This document shows, in pieces, positions 26,748-35,532 of a DNA stretch of 64,000 bases. A program made the position numbers and the translations under genes. Within the stretch, counting starts at the first letter, position 1, and each line of letters starts with the position of its first letter. Source of the stretch: DASSBR01 sp035688265 (GTDB lineage: Bacteria > Pseudomonadota > Gammaproteobacteria > Natronospirales > DASSBR01); contig DASSNE010000019.1 of assembly GCA_035688265.1 (NCBI GenBank), positions 8,209-72,208 of the forward strand, in the 5' to 3' direction. A model generated the notes under the pieces. The model saw only the letters and a program-made list of their open reading frames with translations. It was not told where the DNA came from and did no database searches.

Positions 26748-27494
26748 TTAGTTAAGGTTTCCACACTTCCGTAATTGCTGCGGTCTTTGCGCTTTTACCA
26801 GGCTGTTATGAGTATAGGCCCATTGGGTATAGCGGCTCAGGTTTTGCTCCAGCCATCGATCCGCCTCTTCAATGCTGCCGTCGTGCATGTCATGGTCGAG
26901 GTCTGGAACTACCAGCGATACCGTCGGTAGCTCGTCAAGGCTGCCGGGAAAGGCTTCAAAAGGCAGGTTCTGGTCCGGTTGCACGTTTGCCGCCCGCCAG
27001 TTGACGGCCGGATTGTGCTTTCGTGCGTACGCTCCGCTGGTGCAGCCGGTAAAACCGGCCTCGGGAAGAGATTGCGAATAGGTTGCGAAACTGTGGCCTG
27101 CCTGGCGCAGCTCGCTGGCGAGATTCGGGCCGGAAAAGCTGTGGGGACAGCTGTCGTCTGCCACACCTTGCGTGGAGCCGGAGAACAACGCCAGGTAGTT
27201 AGGCTGGCTCGGATGCGTCACGCCGTGGGCATCGGCAAACAGGGCGCCCTGTTCTGCCAACTGATTCAGGTAGGCTGCATCCGGATTGCCGACGATTTGC
27301 GAGTACGCTTTGTTCTCCTCAACGACGATGACGATGTGAGTCGGGCGCGGTATGGTGTCGGCCGGTCGGGATGATGTGCCTCCGGTTTGCGAAGGACCGT
27401 TTTTTTGGATGCAGCCGACTAGCAACAGCGCGACGACGATGACGCTGCTCAGCGCAATCCTTAGCGCCGCCTGATTAACCGACGTTTTTCTCAT
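26748..27494 (-). pseudogene. Truncated phosphoesterase lipoprotein
   Basis: 248 residues. A lipoprotein signal ends in LLLVGC, then the alkaline phosphatase-like/AcpA phosphoesterase family begins (HIVIVVEENKAYSQI, THPSQPNYLALFSGS with the likely nucleophile region, VVPDLDHDMHD). Full-length members continue after WA(x)THNSL with a conserved TxDED metal-binding strand and an ending of about 80 more residues. Here that motif is absent and the frame ends in KAQRPQQLRKCGNLN. The protein therefore lacks metal ligands and is probably inactive. The start at 27494 fits the lipoprotein signal; the frame extends further upstream without support. Confidence 0.6.
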
Positions 27495-27693
27495 TGGCCT
27501 GCCGATATTCCGATCAACTGTGGAGATAGCGCGGCGCAGATGGATCCGCGCCGGCCGTAGCCGGCCTTCGGCGGGTGGCGCGCTCGCATCCGCCTGCCAT
27601 GATACCGGGATCGGGCTGCGATGGTTCATGTCGCGCTCGCATGGTCTTCAACCGTCCGATCACCGATAATGGCGGCTCCCCAGCCGATCACGA

Positions 27694-28200
27694 ATGCTTG
27701 TGGACAACACTTCCGACTCAATCCCCTCGCTGCCGGCCGACGAATACCACCTGATCGTGTCGCCGGTGCTGCAGGCGACGGCGGAAATTGCTGCCGCGCG
27801 CGGCGATCCCGATCTGTACAACGACATGGCGTCGATGCTGGCGCTGATGGCGCTGGTGCAGGCGCTGGGCAACTGTTACCTGCAGCAACGGGCGGATGAC
27901 ACTGCCGCCGTCCGGGAGGCGGTTGAAGCGGCGCCGACCGGCGCGTGCCTGATGGTGCTCAACCGCAGCGAGCTGGACGCGGACCAGATCGGCGACTGCA
28001 TCGGCGCGTTGCAGGCAGCCACGCGGCAGCTCATTGAAGCCCATGTGCTTGGACACGAGCAGAAACTGGCGCACGAAGCCTGGCAATGCCTGCTCGACAA
28101 CGATCGCGCCGGCGCCGTCACCCGGCTGAAACGGGCGACCGTGGGGATCGTCACGGCCATCGATCAGTGGGAGCGGGCGCGGGGCGAGGACGAAAATTAG
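27694..28200 (+). CDS. Hypothetical helical protein
   Basis: 168 residues, no recognised family. Composition is alanine- and leucine-rich, all-helical, with no signal peptide, membrane segment or cysteine motif beyond scattered cysteines. The pattern of helices (LVQALGNCYLQQRADDTAAVREAVE, QLIEAHVLGHEQKLAHEAW, AVTRLKRATVGIVTAIDQW) loosely resembles the FCD ligand-binding fold of GntR regulators but lacks the metal-binding histidine pattern and any DNA-binding domain, so I do not assign it. High-GC codon use equals the flanks. The gene stands alone before the RRM leader. Confidence 0.55.
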   Translation: MLVDNTSDSIPSLPADEYHLIVSPVLQATAEIAAARGDPDLYNDMASMLALMALVQALGNCYLQQRADDTAAVREAVEAAPTGACLMVLNRSELDADQIGDCIGALQAATRQLIEAHVLGHEQKLAHEAWQCLLDNDRAGAVTRLKRATVGIVTAIDQWERARGEDEN

Positions 28201-28254
28201 CGCCTGCAGAAAATAAACGGCCTTTTTTTGGCCAAACCGCGTATAGTGGCCGGA

Positions 28255-28328
28255 GTGTGGGATGTCCCACACGCTCTGCTTTACGGATTCAGCCTTAAAA
28301 CCCTGACCTCGCACGGCAGGGTTTTTTT
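28255..28328 (+). promoter_or_regulatory. Structured leader: hairpin plus intrinsic terminator/attenuator
   Basis: GTGTGGGA and TCCCACAC (28255-28272) form a tight hairpin. AAAACCCTG (28297-28305) and CAGGGTTTT (28317-28325) form a 9-bp stem followed by a T-run to 28328, a good intrinsic terminator. It sits only 24 bp ahead of the RRM start codon, too close to be just the end of the upstream gene, which stops at 28200. It could be an attenuator or the end of a small RNA. Confidence 0.65.
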
Positions 28329-28351
28329 ATTTTTTGTTCAGGTATATGTTC

Positions 28352-28639
28352 ATGTCCAAGTCTATTTATGTCGGCAACCTCCCTTTCAGCGCCACGGAAG
28401 ATGAAGTTCGGGAAATGTTTGAGGCGCACGGCGAAGTGCAAGCCGTCAAACTGATCGCCGATCGTGACACCGGCCGGCCCCGCGGGTTCGGTTTTGTTGA
28501 AATGGAGCAGGCCGACGCCGAAGCGGCCATCAAGGCGCTGAATGGCGTCGAGAGCGGCGGTCGCCCGCTCCGCATCAACATGGCGGAAGAGAAAAAGCCG
28601 CGCGCCGGCGCCGGCGGTGGTGGTCGCGGCCGCTGGTAA
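28352..28639 (+). CDS. RRM-type RNA-binding protein
   Basis: 95-residue single RRM protein. RNP2 is IYVGNLPF and RNP1 is RGFGFVEM, with the expected aromatic residues for RNA stacking. The C-terminus is a short glycine/arginine tail (GAGGGGRGRW), typical of small bacterial RRM proteins linked to cold or stress adaptation. The start at 28352 (MSKSIYVGNL) matches the family. A strong terminator follows, so it is transcribed alone. The upstream terminator-like hairpin suggests attenuation, possibly by the protein itself. Confidence 0.93.
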   Translation: MSKSIYVGNLPFSATEDEVREMFEAHGEVQAVKLIADRDTGRPRGFGFVEMEQADAEAAIKALNGVESGGRPLRINMAEEKKPRAGAGGGGRGRW

Positions 28640-28679
28640 GCGCCTCGCATCATCCGCTGCACTGAGTAGCGCAGTAAGA

Positions 28680-28705
28680 GGGCGGCCCCAAAGGCCGCCC
28701 TTTTT
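28680..28705 (+). terminator. Intrinsic terminator after the RRM gene
   Basis: GGGCGGCC (28680-28687) and GGCCGCCC (28693-28700) form an 8-bp GC stem with a 5-nt loop, followed by TTTTT. It separates the RRM gene from the MFS gene. Confidence 0.9.
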
Positions 28706-28744
28706 CATGGTTTGACCAGTGCCGCTGAATGACTCTTTGGAACG

Positions 28745-29998
28745 ATGGATGATCTGAACGAACCTGCAGCGAAGTGGATCCGGCACGGCACGCCGGCTTT
28801 CCGCCGGATGAACCTGGCGCTGGTCGCGGCCGGGATTGCGACGTTCGGCTTGCTGTACTGCGTGCAGCCGCTGATGCCGGGTTTCTCGCACGAATACGGC
28901 GTCAGCGAAGCGGGCAGTGCCCTGTCGCTGTCGCTGACCACCGGCGTGCTGGCATTCGCGATGCTGTTCGCCGGCGGGCTGTCGGACACCTACGGTCGCA
29001 AGTTCGTGATGACGGTGTCGCTGGTGTCCTCGGCGGTGCTCGTCCTGCTGACGGCGCTGGCGCCGACGTGGTACGCGCTGCTGGCGCTGCGCACGTTGCT
29101 GGGCCTGACATTGAGCGGTCTGCCGGCCGTGGCGATGACCTACCTTAGCGAGGAAGTCCACGTCGAGTCGATCGGCCTCGGCATGGGGCTCTACATCAGC
29201 GGCAACGCGATTGGCGGGTTGTCGGGGCGGCTGATTGCCGGTGTGGTCGCGGAGGATTTCGGCTGGCGCGGCGGCGTCGCGGCCGTCGGCGTGGTCGGCC
29301 TGATCGCCGCGCTGATCTTCTGGCGCAACCTGCCGCCGTCGCGGCACTTCGCGCCGCGACCGTTGCAACCGGCCGCCCAGATCGGGCGCTTCGCCGGCAT
29401 GTTCCGCGACCCGGCGCTGCGCTGCCTGTTCGCCGAGGGCTTCCTGCTGCTCGGCGCGTTCGTCACGATCTACGACTACATCCCTTACCGCCTGCTCGCG
29501 CCGCCTTACGACCTGAGCCAGGCGGCCGTCGGCCTGATCTTCGCGGTCTACATCGTCGGCATGTTCAGCTCGCCGTGGATGGGCCAGTTGGGCGGCCGCC
29601 TCGGGCGGCGCAAGGTGCTGTGGAGCACGTTCACGCTGATGCTGATCGGCCTGTCGCTCACGCTCGCGGCGTCGCTGTGGCTGGTGCTGGCGGGACTGGT
29701 AGTGCTGACGTTCGGCTTTTTCGGCGGCCATTCGATCGTCAGCAGTTGGGTCGGCCGGCGCGCCGCGACCGTCAAGGCGCAGGCCTCGTCAATGTACCTG
29801 TTTTCCTACTACATGGGCTCCAGCATCGCCGGCGCGAGCGGCGGCGTGTTCTACGCCAGCGATGGCTGGAACGGCGTGAGCGGCTTCGCCGGCGTATTGG
29901 TGGTTGCCGGGCTGCTGATCTCCTGGCGGTTGCGGCACATACCGGCGCTCTACAGTCCGGATACGCCGACGCCGATGAGTCATGGGGCGATGCCCTAG
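28745..29998 (+). CDS. MFS transporter, YnfM-like
   Basis: 417-residue, 12-TM major facilitator. The loop 2-3 motif GGLSDTYGRK and loop 8-9 motif GQLGGRLGRRK are clear. Resemblance is to the YnfM/arabinose-efflux group (drug:H+ antiporters). Starts with MDDLNEPAAKWIRHG, a short cytoplasmic extension. The gene lies between the RRM terminator and a sigma-54-controlled PEP-CTERM gene and appears to be independent. Export substrate unknown. Confidence 0.86.
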   Translation: MDDLNEPAAKWIRHGTPAFRRMNLALVAAGIATFGLLYCVQPLMPGFSHEYGVSEAGSALSLSLTTGVLAFAMLFAGGLSDTYGRKFVMTVSLVSSAVLVLLTALAPTWYALLALRTLLGLTLSGLPAVAMTYLSEEVHVESIGLGMGLYISGNAIGGLSGRLIAGVVAEDFGWRGGVAAVGVVGLIAALIFWRNLPPSRHFAPRPLQPAAQIGRFAGMFRDPALRCLFAEGFLLLGAFVTIYDYIPYRLLAPPYDLSQAAVGLIFAVYIVGMFSSPWMGQLGGRLGRRKVLWSTFTLMLIGLSLTLAASLWLVLAGLVVLTFGFFGGHSIVSSWVGRRAATVKAQASSMYLFSYYMGSSIAGASGGVFYASDGWNGVSGFAGVLVVAGLLISWRLRHIPALYSPDTPTPMSHGAMP

Positions 29999-30091
29999 AA
30001 GCCCTCGAAACTGCCGGAAAAATTTACACTTCACCAGTCGAAATCCAATGGCAAATCTCTAATTCGTTGATTTTATAGCCGTAAATTTTTA

Positions 30092-30106
30092 TGGCACGTT
30101 TTTTGC
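30092..30106 (+). promoter_or_regulatory. Sigma-54 (RpoN) promoter
   Basis: TGGCAC at 30092-30097, five bases, then TTGC at 30103-30106 is an exact match to the -24/-12 consensus. It lies 80 bp upstream of the PEP-CTERM start codon. An activator (enhancer-binding protein) site should lie further upstream, but 29999-30091 shows no clear repeat. Confidence 0.85.
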
Positions 30107-30186
30107 TTGGGTTTCTACTAGGCCGACCGCTGATGCAATCGCGGCATGCCTGAGGAGTGTAGGTTGAATTTCACGGAGGAATCATC

Positions 30187-30899
30187 ATGAAAACTGGACT
30201 TCTGGCTGCCGGAGCCATGGTGGCGGCGCTTGCCTTCGGGCCGCTTGCTCAGGCCGGTACCTTTCATTTCCAATTCAGCGGCGCCGGTGTCACCGGATCC
30301 GGCACGCTGACAATCACGCCGGATACGAACAGCGGCGACCCGAGTTCCGCGTTCACCATCACCGGCGTCAGCGGAACGTTCGCAGACGCAAACATCGGCA
30401 TTTCCAATGCGTCGATTACCGGACTGGTACCGCTTAACCCATTCGATCCGCCGAGAGGCGGCATCGTACCTGCGAGCGAGAGCTTTTTTCCGGTAAACAA
30501 TCCGCCGCCGAACGCGGGCGGTCCGGTGCTCACATATGACAATCTGTTCTTTCCGGATGGCTCTCCGGTCGACTGTCCGGATTTCCCCTACAACGGTGGG
30601 GGCTTTTTGGACGTGTACGGCATGATGATGACGCTGGATAATGGCAACGTGGTGGACTTCTGGAGTGACGGCGCAGGGTCGCCGCTCGGCGCTGATGTGA
30701 CTTACGGCGTCGGTGTCATCGCTCCGGGCGGCGAGGGTGGTAACACGCTCACTGATTACCAATTCGCCGGTGTCACGGCTACCGCCTCCGTTCCGGAACC
30801 GCAGTATCTGTGGCTGCTGGGCGCCGCACTGCTCGGCTTTTTCGCGTGGCGGCGGCGGAGCAGCGTCCGCGCGACGGTCCGGGCGCGGCGCGGGCGGCG

Positions 30900-30906
<7 letters not shown>
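30187..30906 (+). CDS. PEP-CTERM sorting-domain protein
   Basis: 239-residue exported protein. An N-terminal signal peptide ends near PLAQA, a beta-rich glycine/serine/threonine/proline-rich body follows, and the C-terminus is the PEP-CTERM tripartite signal: VPEP, a hydrophobic helix (YLWLLGAALLGFFAW) and RRRSS. Exosortase should cleave at PEP and attach or release the protein at the envelope. Such proteins are tied to exopolysaccharide and floc formation. Start has GGAGGA seven bases upstream. The sigma-54 promoter ahead agrees with known RpoN/PrsK-PrsR control of these genes. Confidence 0.92.
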
Positions 30907-31349
<443 letters not shown>

Positions 31350-31402
31350 GGTCGCCGTCCCGTTAGCGTCAATGGCAACGCAGACTTTACCACGGCTCCA
31401 GC

Positions 31403-34400
31403 TTACGCCGCCTGGCTGACGACGCTTTCGCTGCATGCGAAGCGCACCGGACAAAGCCGACAGGTCGTCTTGCGCGGGCGTGCGTCGAAGTTGTGCTCAG
31501 CGATATTGCGGAAGACGTCATCGAGTTCCGCGCGCACCGGATCCGAATCACGGCACGGCACTTCCTCTTCCACGCCTTCGCGAAGGTAACGGACGATCAG
31601 TCCGATATCCTCGCCCGGATATGCCAGCGCATAGTGCTCCAACTGCCGCCGCGGATAATCCGGCATCATCTGGTTCTTGTGGTACTTGAATTCGACGATC
31701 TCGAGGCGGTCGTCGCGCTCGCGCACAAGGTCGATGCGCCCCGTCAGCACCCCGCGTCCTTCAGCAACAAAAAATGGTCTTTCGATGTCCACGGTGCGCA
31801 GGTGGTGCGCCCCTGCCTCCTGCTCCCAGTGATCGGCGTAGTCGGAAAAAAGCTTGAATAACTCCGTCCTTTCCGTTTCCGCCGCACGCTGGCTGCGCGG
31901 TCGTACCCACGCGCGCTCAAAAATCCGCTCGCGCCGCTCAGGCGTCACGCGCTCGCCGTCGCGCAACAGACGATGATAAATTTCCAGGGCGCGGTGCAGG
32001 CTTTGGCCGGCACGCAACGGCGCAATGGCACGACCTGCGAATCCATAGCGGCTCTCCAGCAGGTAGCGACGCGGACAGAAGTGATAGTTATAGATAGCGC
32101 TGTGGTGCGCGTGCAGTGGCGGCGCAACGTGCCGGGGCGGGCCATAGCCGTCGACCGTGACACACGGAATCAGATCGGGTGCGGCGACCTGGGCAAATTC
32201 GTCGAGGAAGGGCGACGCATTTCCGCTCGCGGTCGCGACGACCAGGTATGCGCGCGCCCGTGTCATGCCGACGTAGAGCACGCGCCGCTCCTCCTCGCCC
32301 GGGTCCAGCGGCGATTCAAGCCCCGCCAATTCCCGGCGCAGGCGTGTTCGCAGATTCTCGGGAAAATTCGCCGGCATCACGCCATCGTTCATGTCCGGGA
32401 TGACGACGGCGCTAAATTCCAATCCCTTCGCCTTGTGAATCGTCATCACGGACACGATGTCCTCCGGTTCCTCGTGCGGACCTTCGAAGGAATCGGCCGC
32501 AGCCTCCGCGTAAGTGCTGAACCACGAAAGGCGTTTGGCGATGTCCGGGCTTTTGAGCTGCGCCTCCGCTTCGGCGATGAACGCCGACAACCGGCCCAGT
32601 TCCGGCAGCAGCGTTTCGGCTCCGATCGCACCGCTGTCGCCCAGCAGCGTATAGAACAGGTCGATCAGCGACTGGAAGCGCCCGGCGTGAAGGCGCTTGT
32701 GCCAGCTGTCGATCATGGCGGCCATTCGATCACGATCATCAATGCCGCACGCCTCGAACCAGGCGCGGTGTTTGCGTATGCGGGACGTCAAACCGGGGTC
32801 GTCACGCGCGATCATGTCGAGGATCGCGCGGAATGAGCGAATCACCGACTGCTTCAGGAAGCGGTGGTCGCCGCTGATTTGCGCCGGCACACCGGCCTGT
32901 CGCAGCGCCTGCATATATTTCGGCACATTTTTGCCGAGCCCGCGAAACAGGATAGCGACGTCGCGCCAATGGTCGATGGCGCCTGATTCCTTCATTTTCA
33001 GCAGCAACTCCGCGACCGCTTCCGGGAGCGCGACTTCAGGCGCTTCGACCCGCCACGGCGGTTCACCGTCAGGATTGCGTGTCCGCAACGCCTTCGGCTC
33101 GCGGATGCGATTGTGCTGGATCAATTCGGTAGCCGCCAGGATCAGCTTGCGCGTTGAACGCCGATTCTCTTCCAGCTTTTCGACCCGCGCATGCGGCCAG
33201 CGCTGAGTGAACTGCGTCGCGTTGCGCACGTCCGCGCCACGAAATGCGTAAATGGATTGATCGTCGTCCCCGACCGCAAACAGTCTTCCGTCACTGCCAA
33301 CGACGGCACGAAAAATTCGATCCTGTATCGGATTGGTGTCCTGATATTCATCCACCAGGACGTGCCGGTATGTCGCCTGAACCCGGCGGCGTACCTGCGG
33401 ATCGTCGAGCAACGCCTCCGCGTAAGCGAGCTGCATTGAATGATCGAGAAAGCCTTCTTCCTGAACCAGCTGCCAATACCGCGGGAAGGTGGCGATGATG
33501 CGCTCGTCGACGGTAGTTGCGCCGCCGGGTCGAATAATTTGCAGGTAACGTCGCCGCAGTTCGGGCTCGGCTCCGCGCAGCACATCTTCCGACAGGAAGT
33601 CGTAAATTTCGCCGACATACGCATAAAAATGAAAGAGATCCGTGGGCATCCATCCCCCCGCGTTCCGGCGCGCGGCTTTCCAGTCCTGGTAAACGGGAAA
33701 GACCTGCAGCGGACGGCCGTGGCGAAACAGGAACAACATGCGCTGGGTCGTGTCCATCGGCGCGAATGTACCCTTGAGAAACAGCGCATGGTGGTGAAAT
33801 CGACTGACAAGCTGAAAACAGAAGCTGTGAATCGTGCTGATCGTCAGCCGCTGCATGATCTGGTCGACGCTGTTTACGCCCGCATCGCGGAGCGAGGCGT
33901 GCACACGCAGTCGCAACTCGTCGGCGGCCTTGTTTGTGAACGTGGTCACCAGAATATTCTCCGGCGGCACACGCTCGCTCAGGAGCAGCCGCTGCAGCTC
34001 CTTTTCAATCCGGTACGTCTTTCCGGTGCCGGGGCCGGCAAAGACAATCGTATGACCACCAGGCGTCGGCCGCGCCGGCGGCGCCACCAGGTCTTCGCAG
34101 CGTTCCGCCCACACCAGATCCTCGTCGCCTGCCACAGCATCGGCTGTCAACAGAAGCTCGAGGTGGCTGCGGAGATCCGTGTCGAGATCGGCCTCGATCA
34201 ATGTCGCGACTTGCATCCAATAAGCCGACTCCGGATCCAGGTGATGACGATCGAGGAGAGATGCGCCGAAACGTTCACTGAAGCGGCGAACGAGCAGCGC
34301 GATCAGCGCCAGATCCTCGCGGAAGCCTTCCGGACCGTAGATGAACTCCGGCCTGAGGTCGAGCGGGCTGATCAGATATTTGATTACCCGCCGCACGACA

Positions 34401-34576
34401 CGCCGTTGCGTCTCGTCGAGCGCCGGGGCGCCGGCGAGGTCAATCAGGCAATCAAACCATCCCGGGATGCGCCGGACCAGCGGCCACCAGACGTCGTCCG
34501 GCGTCGCGTTCGGCTCCCAGTCCGCGATTTCCGCGGCGATTGCGGCACGATATCGTTGCCGCTCCGCATTGTTCAT
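31403..34576 (-). CDS. DUF1232-UvrD helicase-Fe-S PD-(D/E)XK nuclease fusion
   Basis: 1057 residues. Residues about 55-100 contain a DUF1232-like segment (IKYLISPLDLRPEFIYGPEG, then EDLALIALLVRRF). The UvrD/Rep SF1 helicase follows: Walker A AGPGTGKT at 180-187, VTTFTNKAADEL, VDEYQDTN, GDDDQSIYAFRGADV, and VMTIHKAKGLEFSAV. The C-terminal ~225 residues are a PD-(D/E)XK nuclease: a CPRRY cysteine near 834, DLVRERDDRLEIVEFKYHK near 945-965, and C1039, C1042, C1048, the Cas4/AddB-type 4Fe-4S pattern. It probably degrades or processes DNA ends in repair or defence. No partner subunit (AddB/AdnB) lies nearby. DUF1232 fused to such a protein is unusual. Confidence 0.88.
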   Translation of the reverse strand: MNNAERQRYRAAIAAEIADWEPNATPDDVWWPLVRRIPGWFDCLIDLAGAPALDETQRRVVRRVIKYLISPLDLRPEFIYGPEGFREDLALIALLVRRFSERFGASLLDRHHLDPESAYWMQVATLIEADLDTDLRSHLELLLTADAVAGDEDLVWAERCEDLVAPPARPTPGGHTIVFAGPGTGKTYRIEKELQRLLLSERVPPENILVTTFTNKAADELRLRVHASLRDAGVNSVDQIMQRLTISTIHSFCFQLVSRFHHHALFLKGTFAPMDTTQRMLFLFRHGRPLQVFPVYQDWKAARRNAGGWMPTDLFHFYAYVGEIYDFLSEDVLRGAEPELRRRYLQIIRPGGATTVDERIIATFPRYWQLVQEEGFLDHSMQLAYAEALLDDPQVRRRVQATYRHVLVDEYQDTNPIQDRIFRAVVGSDGRLFAVGDDDQSIYAFRGADVRNATQFTQRWPHARVEKLEENRRSTRKLILAATELIQHNRIREPKALRTRNPDGEPPWRVEAPEVALPEAVAELLLKMKESGAIDHWRDVAILFRGLGKNVPKYMQALRQAGVPAQISGDHRFLKQSVIRSFRAILDMIARDDPGLTSRIRKHRAWFEACGIDDRDRMAAMIDSWHKRLHAGRFQSLIDLFYTLLGDSGAIGAETLLPELGRLSAFIAEAEAQLKSPDIAKRLSWFSTYAEAAADSFEGPHEEPEDIVSVMTIHKAKGLEFSAVVIPDMNDGVMPANFPENLRTRLRRELAGLESPLDPGEEERRVLYVGMTRARAYLVVATASGNASPFLDEFAQVAAPDLIPCVTVDGYGPPRHVAPPLHAHHSAIYNYHFCPRRYLLESRYGFAGRAIAPLRAGQSLHRALEIYHRLLRDGERVTPERRERIFERAWVRPRSQRAAETERTELFKLFSDYADHWEQEAGAHHLRTVDIERPFFVAEGRGVLTGRIDLVRERDDRLEIVEFKYHKNQMMPDYPRRQLEHYALAYPGEDIGLIVRYLREGVEEEVPCRDSDPVRAELDDVFRNIAEHNFDARPRKTTCRLCPVRFACSESVVSQAA

Positions 34577-34695
34577 TGGCTTCGGCCTCCCCGCGACCGA
34601 TCACCCATTTAACATAGCAGAGGCGCCGACGTGTTGCCATATTTCACTGGACGGGCGGTCCCGACAGTCGGCTGAAATGGGGTAGGATTTCCTTC

Positions 34696-34857
34696 ATGCG
34701 GGGAATCTTTACCATGATCGGCACGTTTGTCATCGGCTCGTCCGGTTGGTGGCTGGGCGCGCGCATCGGGCCCGGCGTTGCAGTAATCGTGGGCGCCGTT
34801 GGCAGCGGCATAGGGCTCTATTACGGCCGGAAGCTGTTTGACGAATGGCTGGGGTGA
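34696..34857 (+). CDS. Small glycine-rich membrane protein
   Basis: 53 residues: a helical hydrophobic protein (GVAVIVGAVGSGIGLYYGRK) with a glycine-zipper-like pattern, beginning MRGIFTMIGTFVIG. It ends four bases before the pncA start and is on the same strand, so it is probably in the same operon. Either ATG (34696 or 34714) has a usable ribosome binding site. Function unknown. It is too short for most annotation thresholds. Confidence 0.6.
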   Translation: MRGIFTMIGTFVIGSSGWWLGARIGPGVAVIVGAVGSGIGLYYGRKLFDEWLG

Positions 34858-34861
34858 ACGG

Positions 34862-35491
34862 ATGAAGATTGCCAACGCCGATACGGCCGCTTTGCTGCTG
34901 GTCGACATTCAGCCGGACTTTATGCCGGGCGGGGGACTTGCGGTTGCCGATGGCGATGCGATCGTCGCGCCGGTGCGCGAGTTGATGACGAGTGATCAGT
35001 TCCGGTGCTGCGTCGCGACCCAGGATTGGCATCCGCCGGGCCACATTTCGTTCGCGAGCAGTCACCCCGGCCGCAAGCCGTTCGAGTCGATCCCGCTCCA
35101 TGGCCACCCGCAGACGTTGTGGCCGGACCACTGCGTGCAGAATTCCCCCGGCGCCGAATTGCATCCCGATCTGCCGGCCGAGCGCATTGACGCAATCATC
35201 CGCAAAGGCGCGGACGCGGCGGTTGATTCCTACAGCGGCTTTCGCAACAACTGGAACGCGGCGGGCGAACGGCCGCCGACGGGCCTCGCCGGCTACTTGC
35301 GCGAGCGCGGCATCGACACGTTGTACCTGTGCGGGCTGGCACGCGACGTGTGCGTCGCCTGGACCGCCGAGGACGGCGCCGCAGCTGGTTTCGCTGTGTA
35401 TTGTCTATGGGAGTTGACGCGGCCGGTCGATCCGGCGTCGGGCGCCGCTGTGCGGCGGCGCCTGACCGAGTGCGGCGTCAGGATCGTCTGA
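34862..35491 (+). CDS. pncA: Nicotinamidase
   Basis: 209-residue isochorismatase-fold amidase converting nicotinamide to nicotinic acid for NAD salvage. Catalytic triad: D15 (VDIQPDF), K115 (IRKGAD) and C164 (GLARDVCV); metal ligands lie in QDWHPPGH (55-61 region). The start at 34862 follows the small membrane ORF and is preceded by a GGGG-rich site. A hairpin follows the stop and faces the convergent S10 gene. Confidence 0.95.
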   Translation: MKIANADTAALLLVDIQPDFMPGGGLAVADGDAIVAPVRELMTSDQFRCCVATQDWHPPGHISFASSHPGRKPFESIPLHGHPQTLWPDHCVQNSPGAELHPDLPAERIDAIIRKGADAAVDSYSGFRNNWNAAGERPPTGLAGYLRERGIDTLYLCGLARDVCVAWTAEDGAAAGFAVYCLWELTRPVDPASGAAVRRRLTECGVRIV

Positions 35492-35521
35492 AAAAAGGAA
35501 GGGGCTCCGCAGAGCCCCTTC
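35491..35521. terminator. Bidirectional hairpin terminator between pncA and S10 peptidase genes
   Basis: GAAGGGGCTC (35498-35507) and GAGCCCCTTC (35512-35521) form a perfect 10-bp stem. AAAAAA at 35491-35496 gives the T-run on the minus strand, so it terminates the S10 gene. It may also stop pncA transcripts. Confidence 0.85.
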
Positions 35522-35532
35522 GCCATCTCGCC

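Noticed and set aside
27694..28200. GntR-type FCD regulator
   Set aside because: Only a loose helical resemblance; no DNA-binding domain and no metal-binding histidines.
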